Shown: positions 22,995 through 31,278 of the stretch, piece after piece
Numbering within the stretch: position 1 is the first letter of the stretch
How the letters are laid out: every line of letters starts with the position of its first letter
DNA from: Bacteroidota bacterium
GTDB lineage: Bacteria > Bacteroidota > Bacteroidia > Chitinophagales > Chitinophagaceae
Assembly: GCA_005884665.1 (NCBI GenBank)
Contig: VBAT01000049.1
Location: 41,313-81,644, forward strand
Reading direction: 5' to 3'
DNA: 40,332 bases
Program-made: the position numbers and the translations under genes
The notes under the pieces: model-generated
The model's input: the letters and a program-made list of their open reading frames with translations, nothing else
Told to the model about the DNA's origin: nothing
Databases searched by the model: none

Positions 22995-24965
22995 ATGGAA
23001 CAAACTCCTGCTGATACTATTGCTTCACCGCAGTTAACAAGGCAACTGGCAGCCATCCTGTTTGCTGATATGACCGGCTACACCGCCATGATGCAGGAAG
23101 ATGAAAAAAAAGCGAAACTGTTACGCGACCGCCAGCGTTTTGTGCTGGAAACTGTAATTCCCGCCCACAATGGAAAGATCATCCAGTATTTCGGGGATGG
23201 CACACTCAGTCTTTTCGGAAGTGCTATTGATGCCGTCAGATCAGCCGTTGCCGTACAGGATGAGTTGAGAAAAGATCCAAAAGTATCCCTGCGCATAGGC
23301 ATTCACTCAGGCGATATTACGCTTGACAAAGACGGCGTGTATGGCGATAGTGTAAACCTGGCTTCACGCATTGAAGCCTTGTCGCTCCCCGGCGCCATAT
23401 TGATCTCCGACAAAGTGTTTGATGAAGTAAAAAATCAAAATGAAATAAAGACCACTTCGCTGGGCAGGTTTAACCTGAAGAATGTAAAACGTCCAATCGA
23501 AGTATATGCGGTTGCCAACGACGGTCTTATCATTCCCACAGCGGCACAAATGGGCGCCGTGACCGGATCTGAAAAAAGCATTGCAGTGCTTCCGTTCATC
23601 AACATGAGCGCGGACCCGGAGAATGAGTACTTCAGCGATGGTATATCCGAGGAAATTCTCAATGCATTGACCCGCGTGGAAGGGCTACAGGTCACTGCCC
23701 GTACTTCTTCTTTTTCTTTCAAAGGAAAAAATGAAGATGTCCGGCAGATCGGAAATAAACTGGGCGTCGCTAATGTGCTCGAAGGAAGTGTCAGGAGGGC
23801 AGGAAAAAAAATACGGATCACGGCGCAGCTGATCAATACTGCGGATGGTTATCATGTGTGGTCAGAAAACTATGACAGCGATCTTGAAGATATATTCCAG
23901 GTACAGGATGAGATATCACTGAAGATCGTTAATCGCTTAAAAGAAAACTTTTCAGTCAATAAAAAGCATGCGCCGATCGTCAAACAGCCCACGGAAAACC
24001 TGGATGCATATAATCTTTATCTCAAGGGCCGTTATCACTGGAATAAATCTAACCCGGAAGACATTCGCAAGGCCATAAACAAATTCAGTGAAGCCATCGC
24101 CATCGATCCTGATTTTGCACTGGCCCATTGCGCCCTCTCCTTTTGCTATTCATTTCTCGGCTCAACCGGGCTGATGAAGCCCGAAGAAGCATTTGCTAAA
24201 GCAAAAGACCATACCTTAAAAGCTATCGAGATCGATCCCAATCATGCGGAGTCGCATCTCTCGCTGGCTACTATAAAATTTTATCATCACTGGGATTTTG
24301 AAGGCGCCGGGTTATCACTAAACAAAGCATTGAGCTTAAGTCTAAACTCTTCGCTGGTGAACCAGGTGCATGGATGGCTACTGATCGCCAAGGGTGAATT
24401 TGAAAAAGCAATCGAGAAAATGGAGCAGGCCGTCATGCTGGACCCACTCTCTCTCCCACTTATGAGCAACCTCGGGGATGCTTATTCTTTTGCAGGAAGA
24501 TTTAAAGATGCGCTGGCTCAATACGACAAGATCGTTGAAATGGACCCTTCTTATCGCCGTGGTTTCGAAGGAAGAGGAATGGTCTATCTCGCGCTAAACG
24601 AACATGAAAAAGCGATCCGCGATTTTGAGCAATACCATAAGCTGATCGGTCATCCATTGAAAGGATTGAGTTCACTGGCGCATGCTTATGCTGCCGGAGG
24701 TCATGCAGACAAAGCTTTGGAGTGTCTGGAAAAAATAAATCAAAGGCAACTGGCAGAACCCGATGTTATCCTGGACATGGATTATGCATTTGTGTATTCG
24801 GGAATGAAAGATTTTGACAAAGCGTTTTATCATCTCAATAAAACCTATGAGCAACGGATCGGCATCGCCTGCCTGGGGATGATCTTCTGCATCCGTTATC
24901 CAATGCTCAACGAATTGAAAACAGATCCACGGTTTAAAGAACTGACCGGCAAAATGGGAATATAA
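22995..24965 (+). CDS. Class III nucleotide cyclase, TolB/FlgO-like and TPR protein
   Basis: A 656-residue protein in three parts. Residues 16-175 are a class III cyclase domain: ILFADMTGYTAMM (metal D25), GKIIQYFGDGTLSLF (metal D68), and YGDSVNLASRIEAL (N121, R125 of the transition-state site). Residues 193-305 are a TolB-amino/FlgO-like region (IAVLPFINMSADPENEYFSD, VLEGSVRRAGKKIRITAQLI, DGYHVWSENYD). Residues 335-650 are TPR repeats. The residue that should be the purine-selecting Lys is Q64, and the partner Asp position is G114, so the nucleotide used (ATP, GTP or another) is uncertain. It is cytoplasmic, with no membrane segment. A paralogue with the same plan lies at the right edge. It is divergent from the GldM-like pair. 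Confidence 0.9.
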   Translation: MEQTPADTIASPQLTRQLAAILFADMTGYTAMMQEDEKKAKLLRDRQRFVLETVIPAHNGKIIQYFGDGTLSLFGSAIDAVRSAVAVQDELRKDPKVSLRIGIHSGDITLDKDGVYGDSVNLASRIEALSLPGAILISDKVFDEVKNQNEIKTTSLGRFNLKNVKRPIEVYAVANDGLIIPTAAQMGAVTGSEKSIAVLPFINMSADPENEYFSDGISEEILNALTRVEGLQVTARTSSFSFKGKNEDVRQIGNKLGVANVLEGSVRRAGKKIRITAQLINTADGYHVWSENYDSDLEDIFQVQDEISLKIVNRLKENFSVNKKHAPIVKQPTENLDAYNLYLKGRYHWNKSNPEDIRKAINKFSEAIAIDPDFALAHCALSFCYSFLGSTGLMKPEEAFAKAKDHTLKAIEIDPNHAESHLSLATIKFYHHWDFEGAGLSLNKALSLSLNSSLVNQVHGWLLIAKGEFEKAIEKMEQAVMLDPLSLPLMSNLGDAYSFAGRFKDALAQYDKIVEMDPSYRRGFEGRGMVYLALNEHEKAIRDFEQYHKLIGHPLKGLSSLAHAYAAGGHADKALECLEKINQRQLAEPDVILDMDYAFVYSGMKDFDKAFYHLNKTYEQRIGIACLGMIFCIRYPMLNELKTDPRFKELTGKMGI

Positions 24966-25454
24966 GAGAGAGTCGATAGTCCGCAGTCGGAAGTCGATAG
25001 TGGGAAGTTGCGTTGTGGATGCTAGATGCCGGATACTGGATGCTGATGTTTAATAGTCCCATAGGGATCTGATATCGGCGGCAACATGCACAACGTTGTC
25101 GTTCGCGCCGTAGGTGCGAAATATCTAGAAGCGGGATGCTGGATGCAAATGCTAACGATCCCAATTGCCAGGGACGATCCCCGAAAAAACAATGGCATTA
25201 AATCGTTCATTTTATAAAAAGGTTGCTTAACTCATTTTTATTTTTTTAAACATAAAAAAGTTGCTCTACATTGATCGGCATGGTACATTTTTAGCAGCTT
25301 ATCTCCTGCTAATAAATTTTTTACCCATAGCCATTAGTTGATTCTGCCTGCCGGCTACTTCTTCTCTCCTCCTTAAGTTGATATCCCATGTTTTGAATGA
25401 TTTGACCTGAACATCAGTTTTATTTTTTTAATCTTTTAATTCTAAATCTATTTT
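24966..25454. repeat. Intergenic space with two dispersed repeats
   Basis: This 489-bp gap has GTCGATAGTCCGCAGTCGGAAG near its start, GGATGCTAGATGCCGGATAC and GCGGGATGCTGGATGC words (25016-25041, 25130-25146), and between them a distinct unit at 25050-25126 with ATAGTCCCATAGGGATCTG, an ACAACGTTGT palindrome and GCGCCGTAGGTGCGAAATATC. Further right, TAGCAG and CTGCTA (25292-25297, 25306-25311) make a short hairpin followed by a T-run, possibly a weak terminator. No gene was found here. Confidence 0.55.
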
Positions 25455-26531
25455 ATGAAGACTTTTGTGAATAAGACCTCCCGGTTGGTAACAGGAGGGA
25501 TCTGTGTCGCACTGACCGCTATGGTTTTTACTGCCTGTCATAAAAATAAAGATGCAGTAAACGAGCAAAGTTTCGACCAGGTAAACCTGGTAGCAAGCAA
25601 CAATACTTACACAGGAGCGAGAGTTGACCCCAATTTTGTCAATGGATGGGGAATTGCTTTCTCACCTACCGGCAATGCGTGGATATCTGCCGAAGGGACC
25701 GGTACCAGCGTGATCTATGACAAGACTGGTGCACAGGTGTTGGCAGCAGTTACAATTCCGACAACTGGAGCCACTACCGGTGGTTCCCCAACAGGACAGG
25801 TTTTTAATTCGACGACCGAATTCATAGTCCCGGGTAGCACGGCTGCAAAATTCTTTTTTGCCGGTACAGATGGTGTTATCTCAGCCTGGGTCAGTGGTGG
25901 CGCAGCGGTAAAAGTGATCGACCGTTCGGTTACCTCTGCATACACAGGAATTGCTTTGGCTTCGGATGGCGGGAATAACTTTTTATATGCCGCTAATTTC
26001 AAAACCGGTAAGATCGATGTATTTGATAAAACCTTTACGTTAGTATCTAAACCCTTCACCGATCCCAACCTGCCAACAGGATATTCTCCTTTTAATATTC
26101 AAAACGTCGGCGGACAATTGTACGTGATGTATGCTAAAGTTGATGAGGCCAGCGGTGAAGAAACAAAAGGTGCCGGCTTGGGCTACGTCGATATTTATAA
26201 CCCGAATGGATCATTTGTCAAAAGATTTGCATCACAGGGTGCATTGAACGCACCGTGGGGAGTTGCCATGGCGCCCGCTGGATTTATCAAGGGTACCGGT
26301 AGTGTAATATTGATCGGGAATTTCGGCGATGGACATATCAATGCCTTTGATGCCAGTGGAAATTCGCTGGGCAGTATCCGCATGGATGGTGTGCCGGTAG
26401 AAATAGAAGGATTGTGGGGAATCAGTTTCGCCCCTTCTACAGCCACAGGTATTGATCCTAACTGGTTGTTCTTTGCAGCAGGGCCCAATGATGAAAATGA
26501 TGGATTGTTTGGATACATAAAACCCGAATAA
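25455..26531 (+). CDS. TIGR03118 family lipoprotein
   Basis: A 358-residue protein with a lipoprotein signal (MVFTAC, Cys 28). The mature chain has repeated beta-propeller-like motifs: VDPNFVNGWGIAFSPTGNAWIS, FFAGTDGVISAWVSGG, YTGIALASDGGNNFLYAANF, TGKIDVFDKTFTLV, APWGVAMAPAGF and LWGISFAPS. The NxVNGWGI and YAANFxxGxIDVFD signatures are those of TIGR03118, a family of unknown function found in many environmental bacteria and related to NHL/SMP-30 propellers. It probably sits on the periplasmic face or cell surface. It is monocistronic, followed by an inverted repeat. Confidence 0.92.
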   Translation: MKTFVNKTSRLVTGGICVALTAMVFTACHKNKDAVNEQSFDQVNLVASNNTYTGARVDPNFVNGWGIAFSPTGNAWISAEGTGTSVIYDKTGAQVLAAVTIPTTGATTGGSPTGQVFNSTTEFIVPGSTAAKFFFAGTDGVISAWVSGGAAVKVIDRSVTSAYTGIALASDGGNNFLYAANFKTGKIDVFDKTFTLVSKPFTDPNLPTGYSPFNIQNVGGQLYVMYAKVDEASGEETKGAGLGYVDIYNPNGSFVKRFASQGALNAPWGVAMAPAGFIKGTGSVILIGNFGDGHINAFDASGNSLGSIRMDGVPVEIEGLWGISFAPSTATGIDPNWLFFAAGPNDENDGLFGYIKPE

Positions 26532-26542
26532 ATAAATCAAAT

Positions 26543-26646
26543 CACGCTACGACGCGACGCCGCAACGAATCATCTATGTGAGCAGCCTATAGCCAGACTA
26601 AAAAAGCATTGGAACAGTCCTGCTCTCCTCGTAGCGTCGTAGCGTG
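26543..26646. repeat. CACGCTACGACG inverted repeat between convergent genes
   Basis: CACGCTACGACGCGACG (26543-26559) mirrors CGTAGCGTCGTAGCGTG (26630-26646) with two mismatches over 17 bases. It lies between the convergent TIGR03118 and DUF5995 genes and could act as a bidirectional terminator. Confidence 0.6.
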
Positions 26647-26661
26647 AAAACAAAAAGTTCG

Positions 26662-27477
26662 TTAAGCACCATCGTGAGACTGTACGGCCCAATTTCTTTT
26701 GCGGATAATAACCTGGTCGATCCTGTGTTTTTTTCTATTTATCACTTCGAATCGTTTTTCGAATTTTTCTTTATCCTCGAAATACAACATCGCAAGATTG
26801 ATCTGCCGTAATCGCCAGTTATAGATCAGCCATTCACCATAGCGCCTTGACGTGCCCTTGGTAAAACCATCGATGAACCGCAGGTAGGAACTTTCCTCCA
26901 TCAGTTCATCGAAAAAAGGTTGGAAAGCTTTTGCGATGGATCTCTGAAATGACAACAGGTTCTTTTTATAGTACTGTATCTCTTTTGCTGAAAAATTTTT
27001 TACCAATCCCTTCCAGATATCTCCATTGATATGCGCATTCACGCCAATCAGTGTCAATTGCCAGGGCTCGGCCTTTGGATTGGAAAAATAGAAATACCAC
27101 ACGGATTCCGGGGACAATGTGCCCTTATTATATTCGATGCAGGCTTCCAGGAAGTAAGAGATAAAACTGATCTCGAATTTGGTGACGAATGCCTGCGCCC
27201 CGCTGTCCATGGCGGCCAACTGAACCTTTATATTACTCATGGAGTTTGTATAGATGCTGGCAAAATGCCTGGCGATCCCCGCCGTTCGCGAAATAGAATC
27301 TATTTGCCGCATCAGGGTGAGTAAGGTCCGGCTGTTTTCGCTGACAGTTTCTTTCCGGCGCCAAAGGCTCTGCCCGACGGCGTCAGGGGAAATATCGGGA
27401 ATGGAAATACTTGCCTGCTGGGAATAAATTGTCACGATAATAAATGATGAAATGCAAAGCAGCCATATTTTCGCCAT
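26662..27477 (-). CDS. DUF5995-like exported protein
   Basis: A 271-residue protein with a signal peptide (about 1-20, ending YSQ). The diagnostic stretch is EPWQLTLIGVNAHINGDIWKGL (NAHINGD at 147-153), which matches the NAHIN-D core of DUF5995, a helical family of unknown function. The preceding FISYFLEACIEYNKG and WYFYFSNPKAE and the following FQPFFDELMEE also fit. His 149 and Asp 153 could be catalytic or metal-binding, which is inference. It is the second gene of a unit with the isoprenoid-synthase-like gene, 28 bp downstream on the same strand. The C-terminal tail is strongly basic. Confidence 0.78.
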   Translation of the reverse strand: MAKIWLLCISSFIIVTIYSQQASISIPDISPDAVGQSLWRRKETVSENSRTLLTLMRQIDSISRTAGIARHFASIYTNSMSNIKVQLAAMDSGAQAFVTKFEISFISYFLEACIEYNKGTLSPESVWYFYFSNPKAEPWQLTLIGVNAHINGDIWKGLVKNFSAKEIQYYKKNLLSFQRSIAKAFQPFFDELMEESSYLRFIDGFTKGTSRRYGEWLIYNWRLRQINLAMLYFEDKEKFEKRFEVINRKKHRIDQVIIRKRNWAVQSHDGA

Positions 27478-27505
27478 CTTTTGCCGGTTGAAAGGTTTAA
27501 ATTGT

Positions 27506-28903
27506 TTAAAGGTTCGTCGTGACCGAATCGAAAATATTTGCTTTTGTTTCGGGAGACAGGGAAAGCAGGTTATACCTTAGTTGATACCTTTCTGAATGGT
27601 TAAGTCTATCGAGCAACTGTTTTCTCTCTTTGCGCAAATGAACGCAGGTATTGATCACGTAACTTTTGATGGCCTGCGGAGGCAGGTGAGTCATTTTATC
27701 TTTTACCTGCAAATACAGTCGCAACAGGAAATCATCATCGTTGCTAATATGCTGGTCCGCATTTTCCTTATATAAAACGTAATTGTTTTTGAAAATAAGG
27801 TAATGCATGATCTTTTGCTGTTCCCAGTTCATCGTCGTGATCTTACTGCTGGCCAGTTGCAGGCAATGTTCCATGCTGCAGGGCATGTACAGTGAGAAAA
27901 GCAATGAGCGATTGTCTTCTTTTTCCAACCGCTGCTTATTGGCGCAAAACCATTCCCACTCTTTCGGAAAATAATGACAGGCAATACTAAGCAGTATATT
28001 GTCCTGCACTCCATCGTCAATTACCGGGTCATGGATATCATCATAAATCTGAACCACCCGCATAATATCCAGCCAGCCGGAAGCCTGTGTGCTGCTCATC
28101 ACTTCTTCTTTCCCCACCAGAATACACCTCAGTTCCAGCAATTTTTTTTGCATGTAGGCTGTCTTCAATTCATGAAAATGCTGCACGATCGGAACTTCAC
28201 GAATGCTGCCTGGGACCGGACAGCTGTTTACATCGTGCAAAAAACTCTCGATACAGGTATTGCAGGCATCGGCAATCTTATAAGCCGCTTTTTCTGCCAC
28301 TGGTTTTGGCAACCGCCCGATGTATTCGTTTATTAAACGCAAAAAATACTGCAGTATCTCATAGAACCGTTGGTAACTGATCTCATATTTGGGATTAATT
28401 TCCTGCATGACGGACGCAGGCACCAGTGCGGGCAGGTTAAAACGGTATGTGAGGATCACTTTCCCAGCTTTTATCTTCACCTGCATATAAAACAACTCTG
28501 GATCTTCTTTTACGAGACCGCGGATGAAGGGTTTACCAGCTGTGGTAGCTATCCCATCGATGAATTCATCCCCAAAAAAAAGAGCGAGGGTAGTTATGTC
28601 GGCAAGATCAGTTGCTGAACGACGCAGCGGCGTCATCCGGAAGAATAAAGTATTATAGGCAAATGCGCCTTTTTGGATCGTTTTCCACAGATCATAAAAT
28701 TCCGGCAGCTTTTTGCAGGACAGGAAAAAATCGGATTGGGTGAACCAGCGCTGGCTCGATGTAAAAACCGGCCACCAAAGAATGCTTATGAATTTCCTGG
28801 ATGTAAGATGCTGCAACTCAGAAGACCATGAAAATTTACCACCACCAGGATAGGCATGGAGATAAGGTGGAACGTAAGCAAGTTCGTTTCGGGGTAGTGG
28901 CAT
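27506..28903 (-). CDS. Class I isoprenoid-synthase-like protein
   Basis: A 465-residue, mostly helical cytoplasmic protein. Residues 108-119 read LFFGDEFIDGIA, and residues 284-302 read VQIYDDIHDPVIDDGVQDN. Together they look like the two Asp-rich Mg-binding motifs of the trans-isoprenyl diphosphate synthase/terpene synthase fold (a D-D/E-x-x-D helix and a QxxDDxxDxxxD helix). The first motif is D-E-F-I-D rather than DDxxD. The length is greater than a standard prenyl synthase (about 320 residues), with a C-terminal helical extension. I recall this group annotated as class 1 isoprenoid biosynthesis enzyme in Chitinophagaceae. Product unknown. It is followed 28 bp later by the DUF5995 gene, implying a common pathway. 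Confidence 0.75.
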   Translation of the reverse strand: MPLPRNELAYVPPYLHAYPGGGKFSWSSELQHLTSRKFISILWWPVFTSSQRWFTQSDFFLSCKKLPEFYDLWKTIQKGAFAYNTLFFRMTPLRRSATDLADITTLALFFGDEFIDGIATTAGKPFIRGLVKEDPELFYMQVKIKAGKVILTYRFNLPALVPASVMQEINPKYEISYQRFYEILQYFLRLINEYIGRLPKPVAEKAAYKIADACNTCIESFLHDVNSCPVPGSIREVPIVQHFHELKTAYMQKKLLELRCILVGKEEVMSSTQASGWLDIMRVVQIYDDIHDPVIDDGVQDNILLSIACHYFPKEWEWFCANKQRLEKEDNRSLLFSLYMPCSMEHCLQLASSKITTMNWEQQKIMHYLIFKNNYVLYKENADQHISNDDDFLLRLYLQVKDKMTHLPPQAIKSYVINTCVHLRKERKQLLDRLNHSERYQLRYNLLSLSPETKANIFDSVTTNL

Positions 28904-29337
28904 TCGGTTTCTTTGGCGGGCTAAAGAAAACGATTGCTGCGGACATGGCCAATAATTTTGATGGTTATTTATGCAAATAAACCTGGGGAAACTTCACGCC
29001 CATTTTTCAAATAAAATTAATTTCTTATAGCAGGACCATGGGTCATCTAACCCTAAAATTATTTATTGGAAATCGGGTTTCAACAACCTCCGCACCTGGT
29101 TTAAAACCAAGCCAGTATCCTTTCCCTGGCAGAATGATTTAATTGGTGCCAGCAAGTTCTCTGTCGACGATCTATTTGTTGTCATTCACATTTGTCAAAT
29201 GCGTTAGAACAACCAATTCAACAATGCATTTTTATAAGATCAACAACAATTGATTGGTGAAACTACTTAAGTAAATCTTCCTATTAGAAACGGATTAATT
29301 TCTGCTATTTTACCAGGCAAAGCCTAAATCCAATCCA
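28904..29337. other. Divergent intergenic space, nothing recognised
   Basis: 434 bp between divergent genes, AT-rich towards the right end. No open frame, tRNA, hairpin with T-tract or copy of the dispersed repeats was recognised. It must hold the promoters of the isoprenoid-synthase-like gene and the OmpA gene. Confidence 0.4.
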
Positions 29338-30948
29338 TTGAAAAACCTGACCTGCTTTCTCGTCTTGTTTGCCTGCATGCACTATGCAATGGCTCAACCA
29401 CCTTCGCTGGCCGATACCGGCGCATTAAAGGAGCAAAAAGAAAAGATCATTACTGCTTCAACTATCATTAAAATAGAAAATCTGGGAGCAGATATCAATA
29501 CCAAGTACTCGGAATTGCGTCCCACGATCTCCGCTGATGGAAATCTTTTGTTTTTTATCGTGGAGAACCATCCCAAGAACACGAACTATCGCATCATCCG
29601 CAATTCACAGGATATCTGGTACTCTTTTCGCAATGAAGATGGAACCTGGACCCCGGCAGAACATTTGGGCTGGCCATTGAATACTTATTATTACAATGCT
29701 GTATTCTGGGTCTCTCCTGACAATAACCGCATATTGGTGCGTAATGCTTATATCAATGGAGATTATGTGGGCAATGGAGTAAGTATGAGTTCGCTCAAGG
29801 CCGACGGCACCTGGAGCAAACCGGAAATGCTCAAGATCAAAAATTACCAGAAGTATGATCGCGGCCATCAGTATGGTGCAACCATGGCACACGATGCGAA
29901 GACCCTGTTACTTTATATGACCGAACAAAAAGATGGCTACGACAACGATATTTATGTATGTTTTTTACAAAGGGACGGAACCTGGACAGAACCCAGGAGC
30001 CTTGGCAAAAAGATCAACCTTCCCAATTATGATGAAATGACTCCTTACCTCGCTGCTGACGGTGTTACGCTTTATTTTAGTAGTAACCGTCCGGGTGGAC
30101 TCGGTGATAATGATATCTGGATGACCAAACGTCTCGATAGTACCTGGACAAAATGGACCGACCCCGTTAACCTGGGCGCGCCTATCAATACGCCCGACTG
30201 GGATGCATTCTTCACCCTGGATGCTGGTGGCGAATATGCTTATATGACCAACAGTACCGATACCTACGGCGAAAGTGATATTGTAAGGGTGAAATTGCTT
30301 GAGAAAGAAAAGCCCGACCCGGTTGTCCTGGTTAGTGGTAACGTTTACAATAAAAAAACACTTAAGCCGCTGAGTGCTTCGCTGGTGTATGAAACATTAC
30401 CCGATGGTGTAGAAGCCGGAAATGGGTTTTCAAATGCAGAGGATGGCTCATTCAAGATCGTTCTCCCATATGATCAGAATTACCTGATCAGGGCCACAGC
30501 AGATCACTTTTTTGCGCAATCGGAAAACCTGAACCTCGATTCGCTGATCAAGGTCGGTTATAAAGAAATCCATAAGGATCTCTACCTGGTCCCTATCGAG
30601 ATCGGGCAGGTAGTCAGGTTGAACAATGTATTCTTTGATTTTGATAAATGGGATTTGAGATCTGAATCATTTGTCGAGCTGGACCGCGTAGTAAAACTGT
30701 TGAATGAGAACCCGGCAATTGAAATTGAAATGAGCGCCCATACCGACAGCTATGGTTCTGACGATTATAATTTTAAACTCAGTGATAACCGCGCCAGGTC
30801 CGTCATGGAATACATCATTTCGAAAGGTATCGCCCCCAATCGGATCAAGTCGCAGGGATATGGCGAAACAAAACCAGTGGCGCCAAACGATACACCCGAA
30901 AACCGGCAGCTGAACAGGCGTGTCGAGTTTACTATTCTGAAGAATTGA
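29338..30948 (+). CDS. PD40 / carboxypeptidase-regulatory-like / OmpA envelope protein
   Basis: A 536-residue protein starting at TTG; the signal peptide (KNLTCFLVLFACMHYAMAQ) follows at once, and no ATG in frame keeps it intact. Residues about 50-320 hold WD40-like PD40 repeats (SELRPTISADGNLLFF, DEMTPYLAADGVTLYFSSNR, GDNDIWMTKR). About 330-400 is a carboxypeptidase-regulatory-like beta domain (SGNVYNKKTLKPLSASLVYE). About 425-536 is an OmpA C-terminal domain (FFDFDKWDLR, AHTDSYGSDDYNFKLSDNRA) with the Asp and Arg that hold peptidoglycan. The plan matches PorE-type proteins of T9SS without the N-terminal TPR. It anchors to peptidoglycan beneath the outer membrane. Confidence 0.92.
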   Translation: MKNLTCFLVLFACMHYAMAQPPSLADTGALKEQKEKIITASTIIKIENLGADINTKYSELRPTISADGNLLFFIVENHPKNTNYRIIRNSQDIWYSFRNEDGTWTPAEHLGWPLNTYYYNAVFWVSPDNNRILVRNAYINGDYVGNGVSMSSLKADGTWSKPEMLKIKNYQKYDRGHQYGATMAHDAKTLLLYMTEQKDGYDNDIYVCFLQRDGTWTEPRSLGKKINLPNYDEMTPYLAADGVTLYFSSNRPGGLGDNDIWMTKRLDSTWTKWTDPVNLGAPINTPDWDAFFTLDAGGEYAYMTNSTDTYGESDIVRVKLLEKEKPDPVVLVSGNVYNKKTLKPLSASLVYETLPDGVEAGNGFSNAEDGSFKIVLPYDQNYLIRATADHFFAQSENLNLDSLIKVGYKEIHKDLYLVPIEIGQVVRLNNVFFDFDKWDLRSESFVELDRVVKLLNENPAIEIEMSAHTDSYGSDDYNFKLSDNRARSVMEYIISKGIAPNRIKSQGYGETKPVAPNDTPENRQLNRRVEFTILKN

Positions 30949-30969
30949 TCTCCACTAATTAATAGATTG

Positions 30970-31007
30970 TTCCTGCAAAGATCCAGCGTTGATGATCTTT
31001 GCAGGAA
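30970..31007. terminator. Perfect 14-bp hairpin after the OmpA gene
   Basis: TTCCTGCAAAGATC and GATCTTTGCAGGAA form a perfect 14-bp stem with a ten-base loop, 22 bases after the stop. There is no T-tract after it, so it may be a processing or stability hairpin rather than a true Rho-independent terminator. Confidence 0.5.
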
Positions 31008-31009
31008 AG

Positions 31010-31190
31010 GCCACAGAGAGCCGCAGAGGAAAAACAAGTCTTGCCCTGCTCGCCTTTCTTCGACATGGCTACATCAAGACAGCACCAGAGAGCCACACAG
31101 TAATACTTAACAGTGAATCTATTTAGACCTTCTATCTTATTCAATTCCATCTCTGTGGCTCTCAGCGTAATCTCCGTGGCTCTCTGTGGG
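31010..31190. repeat. CACAGAGAGCC dispersed repeat
   Basis: GCCACAGAGAGCCGCAGAGG and ACCAGAGAGCCACACAG on the left are mirrored by CTCTGTGGCTCTCAGCG and CCGTGGCTCTCTGTGGG on the right. The family also occurs at 6655-6771. Confidence 0.6.
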
Positions 31191-31278
31191 CAAATTCAAA
31201 ATGACACTACACAATTACGGACATCCCTTTTCCCTGCTATTTTTTTCTTTATATTTGAAACAAGCCATTTCTATCCGT

